DNA of 55,360 bases. Source: Intoshia linei. Lineage: Eukaryota; Orthonectida; Rhopaluridae. This document shows positions 14,001 through 24,900 of this stretch, piece by piece (position 1 is the first letter of the stretch; every line of letters begins with the position of its first letter). Position numbers and translations under genes: made by a program. The notes beneath the pieces were generated by a model that made no database searches, was not told the DNA's origin, and saw only the letters and a program-made list of their open reading frames with translations. Where the stretch lies: positions 1 through 55,360 of the forward strand of contig LWCA01000101.1 of the NCBI GenBank assembly GCA_001642005.1. Direction: 5' to 3'.

Positions 14001-17000
14001 ATATTTTATTTTTTCACATCTAAAATTACTTGCATCCAGATGACTAACTCACTATTAATTAGTTCTCTATGTCTTAATTTTATTACTCATTAACTTGTAA
14101 TGGTAACATGTTAATAATAATGGTTAACATTAATATATTTGTGTATAATCACGATACGTAGATTATGGTGATACAAAAAGGGGTACATTTGGGAAAATAC
14201 AAAGATTTATCAATATAAAATATGAATAGCTCTTTAAATATAACACTGTAATAAAAATATTTGTTGATCGCAAAAAACCATCCGACCAGGCGTTTAATAT
14301 ATGTATTAATTTAATCTATTATTACAGTCATGTAATTTAATTAGTAACAAGTTTAATGTATTAGAGTTTAATCTTTGTATTTTGGATATTGAAACACGAA
14401 TATAAGCATTTAACTTGCCAAAGAAAGGCAATAAAGGTATACCCAATGGTGAAACCCTTTTTTATTGATATAACGCAATTAATTTAATTTAATGATTCAA
14501 TAACTCAACCTTGCTGCTTTGGTAAATTTATTATTATATATTGACCAACTTTTAATATAATAGCATAAGCAAACAATGATATTTAATTGTGGTAAATAAT
14601 TATGTAGAGTGCTACCTTTCTTCACGAATTCTTATATCTTTGATTAACTAAAAATTTATAATCATTCCCGCCTGTGTGTAGTGTTAGGTAAATCTATAAA
14701 AAAGATTTCTCCTGTAAATGAAGTAAAACAACATAATTTTGGTTAAAACTCCATAGTTTTCAATCAAAAATGTCTTAAAAGATTATTAATTATTCGGACA
14801 ATTTGTTTTTTCTAAAATATAGAATCTACAGTTTAATTTATTTCAGAATTGACTTTTATGAATTTTTTAACTGATTCGTGTTTACTCCCGATTATAGTAG
14901 CTTCTGTTTCCAAACAAACTATTTATTTTAATATTAATAGTTAATAATTAACTATTAATCTTTCTATTATTATAATCAAATTCATTAAATTTATTATTTT
15001 TTGGGGAATTATAAACTTGCAATCCCATATTTGATGCATAAATAAAAGCCACGAGAAATATGTTATCAGTTTTACATTTAAGCGTTTATAAGCAATGCAT
15101 ACATAATTTATGTATATATAATGTATATTAATGAATATTATGTAAACTAAAATACACTTATAATGATTATTGCCATATAGAATTTTTATCGCAATAAATA
15201 GTTGATTCTGATATCAGAATATTTACCACCAAGAAAACTTGTTATTAATTTCATTATTCACTGAAATTAATAAATTATATTAATATTGACGTGATATTTT
15301 TCTAACTAGTTTTAGAATTTCATCAACCATTACAAATAAGCCATTTATGTAAGTCATTTTTTCTGCATACAATGTAGTCCATACATACATATTTAGTTTA
15401 TTCTTAGTAAATATACATTATTACAAAATTGATTTTTGACTGCTGTCCTACATAAAATTAGAATATTAATGGATTTGATTTTTATATGTCCGCTATATAT
15501 CAAATCAATTTTTGTTAAATTTGCAGTAATAATAAATATATTATTCGATAATCCTAGACCAGGGTTGGGAACATGCGGCCTTATTGACGATTTGGTGCGG
15601 GCTTAACATAAAAATATGTCATATTCATTATTTTTGAATTAATTTACATTTTAAATTGTCAAATTTTAACTATCAATTTAGTAAATAGAAATTTTAAATT
15701 TTATTACACTTTATTATAATGTTTATAAAGTCGAATCTACGATCTCAAATCTCTAACGTGCATTTAGAAAATCAATTAAAATTAATTACTTTTAGTATAG
15801 TACCAAATATAAAAGCTCTTTATTTGAGAAAAACATGTCAAAAAACATTAAAATATATTTAATTTCTTAATAATTTTTAACAACATTTTTATCGACCATT
15901 AAAACTAACCGTATAATCTTTAGTTTCGATGAATTGAATTGATTTTCGTCTCTATCTATATTATTTAACAGCTTAAAAAATTTTGTATTTATGATCAATT
16001 TTTAAAAATTGCAAATAACCTATATATTATATATCTACTAGGTTGACTGTTGTGTACTACGTACAAACAGGACCTAGCTCTACTGAGGGCACATTTTTTT
16101 TATACATAAAAAATAAATTTACGTTGAAAATATATTACTTAAAAATCCTATTATTCACTATTATCAATCCTTTAAAGGAGTGGTTCCCAAATTTGTTTCA
16201 GGTGGAACAATCATATCACATTACTTTTTATTTTAAAGTGAATTATTCCATCTTAATTTTTTGTTTGTTAACATTTGTGTAAAAGAATTTTAAAAACAAA
16301 ATTGTTATGCCATTTTTTTAATATATTAGACAGAATGTGTGTATAATAATTAAAAATAAAGTTAAAACAGTCCAATCCTAAAAATTGTCATAAGTCAATT
16401 ACGACATAAGTCGTCACTTATTCGGATTGAATTTTTTTGTGTTTTAATGGGATACAACTGTAGCACCTGTAAATTTTTTTTAAATTCTAGAGCTGTTTTC
16501 ATTAAAAAAAGAAGGGTAATTTGGGTTTTGGCCCTGAAGATATAATTTTTTTAAATTTAAGTTTATGATGATAAAATCAGTATTAGCGTATACATTTTTT
16601 AAAATTCTCCAACTCGTTTGATTTTCAAAAAAAAGGACAATTGGGGTTTTTGACCCGTAAGATCTGAGTTTGGGAGATTGAAATTTATTTTGCCAACACC
16701 TCCGAGAAAAACTGTAATTGAAATGTGGACTTTATAAAATTATGAGACTGGTAGTTATTTAAATAAACTGGAACACACACACATATAAACAAAAATCGTG
16801 TAGCTTATTATATAAGTAAGCATATGACTATATTTTTTATCTCACGGTGCGGCCTCATCAATGTCAAATTATTGGAATGTGGTCTTATGTATGAAATGGA
16901 ATCCCTGTCCTAGACATGATGATTGAAAATTTTAGAACAATTTTTATCGATAACAATTAAACAATTAAACGAACAATTAAAAAGGTTATTTATCGTTTAC

Positions 17001-20000
17001 CAACTCTGTTAAACTCATATTAAACAAATATATAAGGGTTAAAAAAATAAATTAAAAAATTTTAGATAGTCACTTTTAATTACAACTGCTTCCATAAACA
17101 CGTTTTATAGTAATTTAAATAAATATATTTATAGGAATTTTAACACGTGAAGAAAGCAATAATATATTGTTAAATTCTAAAGATGGAACATATTTGATCA
17201 AATTGTCTTTCAAAATATACGGATACACTTTAGGAATAAAAATGAAAAATGGCATAATAAACTATCTTATAGAAAAGAATTCACAACAATTTTATGTGTT
17301 TTTTGGAAAGCCAAAACCGGAGTTTTCCACATTAAACGAATTGATACAATTCTATAATGTATGATTTTTTATATTTTATTTATTCACAAGTCGACATTAA
17401 TTAATTTATTATTAGCATACAATGTATACTATAAATATATTCATTAATATACTGGGTTGATATAGATCAGGGGTGCGAGACTCAATTTTCTTGGCGGGCC
17501 AAATTTGAATAAAAATTATTACGCGGACACACAAAAAAAATTTTTACTCAATATTTTATGTTAAAACTAATAGTTTTAATTTATTCATTAAATGAAATAA
17601 TAAACAATCATAATAAAATAAGTGTACAAATAATATTAAAATTAAGTAATAAATCATGAATAAATAAATTATGAAAAATATATAAAAAAACTAAAAAAAG
17701 AAATACAGTAAACTCTGTCTATAAGAACACTGTCTGTAAGAACAGTTATGAATATTTTTATAGTTTAGTAAATTTTCTGCATTATTATTAATGTACTAAC
17801 GTTTTCATTATTGACTAAATTAATGTTCGACTCTTTCTATAAGAACAGCTTCTGAATTGTAGGGAGTTTACTTTTTGTGTAAAAAAATGTTATAAAAATA
17901 AAAATTGATATTATAGCGCACATTTCACAATTGGGCCCCACAATATAGACTCTATATCAAGGGTGTACAACCTGTGGATTTTATATTTATGTGAGAGCGT
18001 TTATGTGCGGCCGTGGGCATTAGATCATAATGCAATATATCAATGTACTTCAAATTGAAATGTTTAAATCAGATTTTATTCAAGGGAAATTTAAAATATT
18101 TTAATCAAAAAGTTACATTTTCGACTTTCCCCCAGTTCCTCAAATTGGATTTAAACTTTCAAACTTTCGATGTATTTGGGCCGATTCATGTTTTTCATAC
18201 TATACCAAGATTACATTATTATTTATGTTTATAATTAAAGCATGTTAAAATGTAGGCATCTTATTACAAAATGGCCTGATTTAAATTTTGCTGTTGATTT
18301 ATTGTGCAATGAAATACACCATTTTACATCAAATTAAAAAAGTTTAAATGAGATTTTATTCAAGAGAAATTTAAAATTTTTTTATCAAAAAGTTACATTT
18401 TTGACTTTGATGACTTTCTCAATTTCAAAGTAAACTTTGTGCACCCCTGATCTATATTATAGACCAAATAAAATAAATTCTTAACTACAGGTTAAATGTA
18501 TATTTATCTTGATTTATACAATTATAATACTTTGTGGTGTCTCCTTTAGTAATGATTAGGACTGTAATTCTTTAAAGTATTGTATTTTTAAGAATTTTTG
18601 GTTTTTCGACAATTGTTTAATTTTGAATGAATTCCTCAGTCAAAATTTATTGCATCAATCAATTCAGATTTTAATCTAATTCTAATTTTAATTTGGTGGA
18701 CCTCATCTTTCAATTTCAAAAATACTATTTTCTAAGGCTTTCATATTTGACAAATAATATTTTGACCAGAAATACCCTTATCTGCAAAATAGCATTGGAT
18801 GGATTTATATTTGTGCAAGGAGTTAAATCTTGCTAGAATATATATTTTTCATTTATATTTCATTTAGATATTTCAATTAAAAACAATTCTAAAACAATTC
18901 TTGCAAACTTTTTGGTTCATTCTATTTTCCACAATCTGTATTTTACTAATATTCATAACGGATATAACTACAAACCATAACGTTCCAAGGAAATATGACT
19001 GTTTTTTTGGTACAATCTGATCTAAATGCTTCATTTGACCTTCTTATATTTCCATCATACTTATATATTCGTCAGAAAATATGACAAATAAATCAATTAA
19101 CTGGAATTCTATTAATTAAAATAAAATTAAAAATTAGTGACTATTTGTTTTTTTAATAAAGATTAATTACCTTTCTACAGTCACTTTTAGTTCAATTTTC
19201 GTACTTTTTTGACAATTCAAATATATATTTGTTCATATTTATAGATAAAAGGGGTTTTTTCATTTTTTTGTTAATTTATATCCGGCTTTAAACAATCAAC
19301 GGTTAACAGTAATTCTTGATATATGTATATTTTGTGATTTAAGTTTTATAACTTCTAACTTTTGATTTCAGAAAAACTTGAATTTATGTTTTCTATGCTT
19401 TTTTTACAACTGTTCTAACAGTTTTTTCGGTTGTGGACTTTTTCATACCAAACATTTTTTTGTTCGAATCAAAATATTGCATGATTTGTAATTTTTCTTT
19501 TTATTAACTAAACAATTTATTGAGACACACTAAATAAATCAGCAATTTTTTTTGATTCCAATTTGAATTTTATAAAAAGTTTAGTAAAATTTTTTTATCG
19601 GAAGGAACATCTTGTCTTTTAACCATACTAAATTTAGCAATTTTTAAATTTACATTACATATTATTAATGCTCTGTAAGAATATTTTAAGTCACTTGACT
19701 AATGATGCCTAACCTCGGCGGTAGCGCTTACCTATGCGATTTACTCTTTTTCTACTTTCTTGATAAGTACACTAAAAACTTTATAATTAATTTATTAACA
19801 TTATAAATAAAATTATTCATATTTTGAGTAGAAAAAAATAATGTTTTATGTTATTCTATTTCTACGATCATTCACATGCTTGTTTTTTTCTATGAAAATC
19901 TATAAAAAATATCTTTTCAAATTTAACTGCTAAAAAATAAATTTGTAAAAATTATTTATTAAACACCTTTTCGCATAACCGAACCTACCATATCCATAGA

Positions 20001-20386
20001 CCCTTTTTCGATGTCTATTACATATATGTATTTCATTTAAATAATATTGACAACTGACTAAAATGTGTTTTAAACAAATTTTCTCGTATTCTACATTGTT
20101 GACAATAAACATGCTTTAATATTAAGTTATATCTTTTAACAGGCAGAATATAAATTTAAAAAATAAATTTATTAAGGGTGAGATGTAATTTTTTTTATGA
20201 CGCGATAGACAAAAAAGGTAGGAATCATATCATTTCACCCTAAAAATTTTTCAATCGATTCACATACATGCGAAATATATGTTAATGTTTATTTAGAGAT
20301 CACCTATAACATGGAATGGTATGGAAGTTTTGCAACATGTCCCTATGTGTCAAGAAAAACAAAATATTACCGAACTTGTAACTTGA
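5074..20386 (+). CDS. SH2D4-like SH2-domain adaptor
   Basis: This is a cytosolic phosphotyrosine-binding adaptor related to vertebrate SH2D4A/B. Exons: 5074-5172 (MLKTILKNMYVDPELL, the diagnostic N-terminus), 5230-5429 (EQLRRY), 6705-6794, 6976-6990 (15 nt, SESEE), 7049-7115, 9222-9280, 9450-9489, 12048-12180 (EQKAREAEKQK, basic helix), 17135-17358 (SH2 domain: GILTREES, DGTYLIKLS with Leu-Ile at FLVR positions, YGYTLGIK, LNELIQFYN) and 20297-20386 (SPITWNGMEVLQ, C-terminus). Phases match at most junctions. They do not match at 5429/6705 or 12180/17135; the second gap lacks the usual W-F-H before GILTREES, so a small exon is probably unrecognised in each. The canonical FLVR arginine is Lys or Ile here and needs care. 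Introns range from 57 nt to about 5 kb, the long ones filled by Helitron and hAT elements. Confidence 0.85.
6106..6610. mobile_element. Non-autonomous hAT-like element, TSD CATGTATG
   Basis: Terminal repeats are CAGAGCCGTTTTAAG on the left and CTTAAGACGACTCTG on the right. The 8-bp direct duplication CATGTATG lies at 6098-6105 and 6611-6618. The GGGCCC-rich subterminal blocks occur on both sides. No coding capacity was seen. It lies in an SH2D4-like intron. Confidence 0.85.
7669..8345 (+). mobile_element. Helitron-like element, 5' portion
   Basis: It begins A|TCCTTACTTATA at 7669 and a second 5'-like start, TCCTAACTTGTATAATATT, follows about 15 nt later, as if one copy landed near the end of another. 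Internal blocks match the family to about 8345. The 3' hairpin is absent. Confidence 0.65.
8350..8490. repeat. Fragment of the Ac-type hAT MITE family
   Basis: It carries the same internal block as 640-857, starting with GTCACATTTTTTG and running to AATTGCGTTTGTCATTTGA. It abuts the preceding Helitron fragment. Confidence 0.5.
10053..10792 (-). mobile_element. Helitron-like element, near full length
   Basis: The left end is a mutated 3' terminus (CTGGGTTGACTG instead of CTAGGTTGACTG) followed by the hairpin and the GAGGGCACATTTT block. The right end is TATTATATAAGTAAAGAT. About 740 bp, no coding capacity. It lies in the intron 9490-12047 of the SH2D4-like gene, where no other feature was recognised. 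Confidence 0.7.
11913..12003. repeat. Short inverted repeat with GGTAACCCTC ends
   Basis: GGTAACCCTC at the left pairs with GAGGGTTACC at the right, about 90 bp apart. This is the size and shape of a small MITE. No target duplication was established. Confidence 0.45.
12370..12390. repeat. Perfect short palindrome
   Basis: The 10-base arms TACACTGCAG and CTGCAGTGTA flank a single central T. It lies in the intron after the exon ending at 12180. No role can be assigned. Confidence 0.6.
12824..13080. mobile_element. Non-autonomous hAT-like MITE
   Basis: The ends CAGTGGCCACCAAACT and GGTTTGGTGGTCACTG are near-perfect inverted repeats, 257 bp overall. The flanks GTTTAGTG and TTTTACTG could be a mutated 8-bp duplication. 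Intronic in the SH2D4-like gene. Confidence 0.7.
13081..15559. other. AT-rich intronic stretch, nothing recognised
   Basis: About 2.5 kb inside an SH2D4-like intron. It was read on both strands for the missing exon that should complete the SH2 domain's W-F-H start and for transposon ends; none could be supported. Confidence 0.4.
15560..16907. mobile_element. hAT (Buster-type) element interrupted by a Helitron
   Basis: The outer ends are CAGGGTTGGGAACATGCGGCC at the left (first 20 bases conserved) and GGTCTTATG...ATCCCTG at the right. A perfect 8-bp duplication TCCTAGAC lies at 15552-15559 and 16908-16915. The Helitron at 16038-16822 lies inside, so the hAT copy is the older insertion. Confidence 0.85.
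16038..16822 (-). mobile_element. Helitron-like element nested in a hAT element
   Basis: It starts with CTAGGTTGACTG (3' terminus on the minus strand), then the hairpin, the GAGGGCACATTTT block, the TTTAAAGGAGTGGTTCCC variant block, the common internal blocks and TATTATATAAGTAAGCA at the right. The terminal TC has become TG. About 785 bp, no coding capacity. Confidence 0.8.
17468..18449. mobile_element. hAT-like element with palindromic flanks
   Basis: The left end CAGGGGTGCGAGACTC and right end GTGCACCCCTG are inverted repeats. The immediate flanks ATATAGAT and ATCTATAT are reverse complements, so the true terminal repeat may be longer than CAGGGG. It encloses a smaller pogo-like MITE. It lies in the last SH2D4-like intron. 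Confidence 0.65.
17707..17872. mobile_element. Small pogo-like MITE
   Basis: The ends AGTAAACTC and GAGTTTACT are inverted, and CTATAAGAACA is repeated near each end, a layout like the pogo-type elements at 35605 and 40768. It is nested in the hAT-like element 17468-18449. Confidence 0.5.
18530..19626 (-). pseudogene. Decayed Tc1-like transposase
   Basis: Read on the minus strand from about 19626, pieces of a Tc1-family transposase appear in shifting frames: MVKRQDVPSDKK, then a helix-turn-helix piece ending DLFSVSQ, then VIFSDEY (first catalytic Asp), RSNEAFRSD (matching the family's RPNEAL block) and VMV near 18960. Stops and frameshifts are frequent, so the copy is dead. It occupies the last intron of the SH2D4-like gene. 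Confidence 0.55.
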
Positions 20387-21983
20387 GCTTAAATTAAACT
20401 AAATTTATCATATTAATATTATTTCTGTTTTATATATTACATGTAATTGTATTGTTTCCTTTTATTTTATCATGAATTTTATGAAATAAAATTATATCTT
20501 GCAACGTTCTTTAATCCAGGAATATGAAATCGTGTTACGTGGGACAGTAGTGGATCTAGTTGGGGTGCAAGGGGGCAGCCGCCCCCTGGAGTGACAAATA
20601 GGCACTTAAAATATTATAATTTGCATAACATGGGGTAAAATTAAAAAAATTCTATGACATACTAAATTAAATTAAATTACTTTTAATGAATAATTCTTGT
20701 TATCATTGTTTACGTTTTATGTAGATAAATTTGTTATCGGAGTTTAACAGCAGTTTAAGTTAAATTATCCAACAATTGAAAAATAAAAAGATATTTTTCA
20801 ATTAATTGATTTTTTTTCTATAACTGAAAAAATATAAATTGAATTCATTTATTAACGAATGGTTGGATAAAAAATTAATTAAAATTTTTTTATGTAGTTC
20901 AAAAATTAAATTTAATCATTATACACTGTAATTTAAAATAATACAATATTAAGGTGTCAAGTTGACACTGGCAACACTCGTTGTAGCGTATCGCAGTCCC
21001 ACCATGCTTTATTTATTTCCAGAAACAATTTTATCTCCAAATTCGAAGGAAGAAATAAATATTATGAAAATATTTTCTAAATACTAACAACTTTTTATTA
21101 TTCTATGCAATTTTAGGAAAATAGAAACGCGTTTGTCATCAGAAAGATGATTTATTTAACCTACTAGCATTACTGTTATGTACTTCGGACAAACAGCATC
21201 CTAATATATTTATTATTATCACATGACCAGTTTTTTAAAAATTATTATGATATTGTTATCAATATTTAATTAATTGAAATTTTTTTATATTTTAAAAACT
21301 AATTTATTGCAATTATTTCATATAAATCAATTAATTACAATCCCTGATTCTACTTATGGATCTTATTTATTAATAAAAATTTAATAATATTTAATATTTA
21401 GACATAAATATAATACCCACTTTATTTTAATATTTGAAAAAATTTGCATTTTCTCTATTTACATGTTAATTTAAATATTATTTGAATTTAACGTGTAAAA
21501 TTTTACTGTAAATGACTATACTTGATATCATTCTTATATTGATGATTTTATTATTGACATACAAATATTTAAACTGTATTTGAATCGCCAAGTCAAAATC
21601 GAAAAAATCCACATAAAATCACAAATTTCCAATAAGACAAGATAAGAATTTATCAACACCGACAATGATAATACATGTATTGCTTCAATAATTATAATTT
21701 ATTAATAAATATTTAATGTATCTTTAAATATTGACATTAAATACAGAGAAACGCACCCTAAAATGTTGAAGCTAATAATAAATATCATTCATAGTAATAA
21801 TATTAATAACTAATTCTAAGGCATATTGATATTTGTCGTAGACATGTCATGTTATTTTTATTCTGATTTTACAGTTCCAATCCTAGTTCATTAACCCAAA
21901 CCTTCTGAATTTGGAAAAAAATATTATAAATAGCAAACAAAAAGTAGTTAAAATTAAATTCTGAAATTTTATTTTATGTAATA
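20387..21983. other. Intergenic, with transposon fragments
   Basis: A hAT-like terminus rich in GGGGGCAGCCGCCCCC lies at about 20550-20600 with no matching right end. A decayed Helitron 3' end (CTAGCATTACTGTTATGTAC, GACAAACAGCATCC) lies at about 21160-21205. The rest is AT-rich with nothing recognised. Confidence 0.45.
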
Positions 21984-24900
21984 ATGCATGTAATTAGTTT
22001 GATAAAATGTGTACATTTAATAAGTATTATCTTGATCGCATCAGCAGAATACAATTCAAATGATGTATGCATAGTTGGTGCCGGATTAGCGGCCTTACAA
22101 ATTGCCCATGGATTTCAACAAAGGGATGTGAATTATATTATATTTGAAAAATCGAATCGTGTGGGAAAATTTTTTGAACATTTCCCTAGGCATAGAAAGT
22201 TAATTTCTCTAAACAAAATATACACTGGACAAAAAAATGATGAATTTAACATGAGACACGATTGGAATTCTATTTACACCACAGATGAAGAATTTAGAAT
22301 TTCAAAGTTTTCTAAAGAATTTTTCCCCATGGCTGATGATTTTCTAGATTACATTAATGATTTTTATCAAAAACATAAATTTAATGTAATTTCACTGTGT
22401 AACTTAAATAATGGATATTTTAAAGGTTCGATTTAATACCCACATTAATAAAGTAAAAAGCAATGGAGATCGTTTCACATTGGTCAAAAAAAATGGACTG
22501 ATTCATGACTGCGGGTAAATATTTACTTATTATTAATTTATATTATAGATCTGTAATCATTGCAACCGGTGTTTCAGAATCAAATAAATTAGACATTGTC
22601 GGCAAAGAAAATATTATCGATTATGCGGATCTTTCCACAGACCCTAAAGATTATATTAACAAAAATGTTTTGATATTGGGTCTAGGAAATTCAGCATTTG
22701 AGGTTTAATTTTCAAGTATAAATAATAATATTTAGACGGCTGATTCCATTTATAGTCACACGGCCAGTGTTAGGTTTCTAACTTTAATTTCTGATAATAT
22801 CTTATTTATAGAATGGTTGGAAATACCAGAATACGTTTGTCTTGGGAAACCCATTATGTTGGTGATTTAAGGTACTTTTTAAATATTTTTTTATCATTAT
22901 TCTGTATTTTGTTTAAAAATTTTGCATATAAGGTGATTATCAATTAAATCATACATGTATATGGATCCTGGTTGTCTATTGTAGGACTATATATTGGTCG
23001 TCGACCAGTGATGTATATTCAGAACCTATAAAATATGTTTTTATTTTAAAGTCATGGTATATAGGGCAATATCTGTTCATTAAGATTAAGAAATTAGACA
23101 TATTTTTCCCATCTGCATCTAGATCCAACCGTATAGGAAAATACCATAAGTTTACCGGTGCCAGTACTAGTTATATTTGGCAAAAATTGTTATATATCTT
23201 AGTTTTAACATTACGGATCCTAAAGTTTTTCAAAAAAAACACTTTATTTTTTTAATATTTTTTTTATTTGTACATTTTACATTTGTTTTTTTACATTATC
23301 CTTCATTTAACGAAATATTTTTTCATGAGCGTTTCTATGAATTTATTGCGTTTGGTTAATTTAACATAAAATATAAAATATATAATATATATTATTATTA
23401 TTATTATATATTAAATATTAAAATATATTTTAGAATTAAAATAATCCTAACTTATATAATATGATACGCGATTTTTATGTGTGTGTGTTACGCTTTATTG
23501 AAATAACTACCAGTCTTAGAATTTTTTAAAGACCATATTTCAATTACAGTTTTTTCCGAGACGTATAATAACATAATTTTCAACCTCCCAAATTCACATC
23601 TTACGGGTCCAAAACCTCAATGGTCCTGTTTTTTTAAAATCAAACGAGTTGGATAATTTAAAAAAATATATACGCTGATGACGCGGATTTTAAAATTATA
23701 AACATTATCATAAATTATATCATCAAGGCCAAAATTACAAATTACAGATAAATTTTTTAATGAAAACATTCCTAGAATTTAAAAAAATGTACAGGTTGTA
23801 CAGTTGTATCATGTTAACACACACAGAAAATTTCAATCCGAATAAGTGACGACTTCACGGTCAAACAAGCATTTTAGTATGCATATTTTTTTTACATTTA
23901 TTAGCTTTATTATACGCTTATTATATAAATCATTTTTAGTATGCATGTTATATAAACAAATAATGTGAAATAATTAACTCTCCAAAAAAATTAAAAAAAT
24001 ACATTATTCTGATAGAGCTTATTCCAATTGATATAAATACAAAAGTTCAACCAGAGAAATCTACACATTCCCAATAAAAAATAATTTTTAATATATTATT
24101 AACCAATATTTTTCAAATATTTCAATTAAAATAGAAATTGAAAATGTAAATATTGATCCAACAATTTCAAAAAAAATGTGCATTGAACGTCTACACATTT
24201 CCAATAAAAAAATATGGGTGAAAATCTATATAATTCATTCCTTTGGAATTTGAAAATGGTGTCCGCAACACAAATAGACATTATTTTAAAAATAAATACA
24301 CTAATTATATTGATATTTCATCAATACACTAAACCTGCACTAGACGGCAGATAAATTCCATTTTTTCCAAAAAATATTACACCCTAATGCAGGGATCGGC
24401 AACGAGTGGCCACAGAATAGTTTTGGTGACTCTTTGAGATTTTTAGATAATCATTTTAAAACTGAATTTTCAGATAGTCCTTGAATTTATTTATTTGAAT
24501 ATACTAGAACCGTTTATATTAAGTAAAAATTGAAAATTAGAATGTGTAAATTTTCAAAAACAGGGCCGGTATAATTTTTTGGTATAAAAAAGTGGCCCAC
24601 GAGATTCAAAAGTTTGTCTACCCCTGCCCTAATTTATATCATATATAAATACTCTTAATAATTAATTAATACATTAATGTATTAATTAATCTTAAATAAT
24701 TTGTAAAAATTAATTATAAATAATTAGAGGCATAAATAATTCCCCATTGGATACTTATATGCTGAAGAGTTTGGATACTGTTAACGAGCTACCATTAAAA
24801 AATATGTCAATAGTAAAAAGATCAGATGGTCGACTAGATGTTGATGTTTGGATGCCAGTAATTGACGAAAATCGCAATTCATATCATGCAGAGAAACAGG

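Noticed and set aside
17084-17104. TGCTTCCAT upstream of the SH2 exon as the missing W-F-H exon
   Set aside because: A 33-nt intron after it would be possible here, but the reading frame required by the next exon gives a stop at TAA.
18043-18234. Open frame of 63 codons on the plus strand
   Set aside because: It lies within the hAT-like element 17468-18449, and the same sequence is repeated nearby at 18330-18420 with a broken frame.
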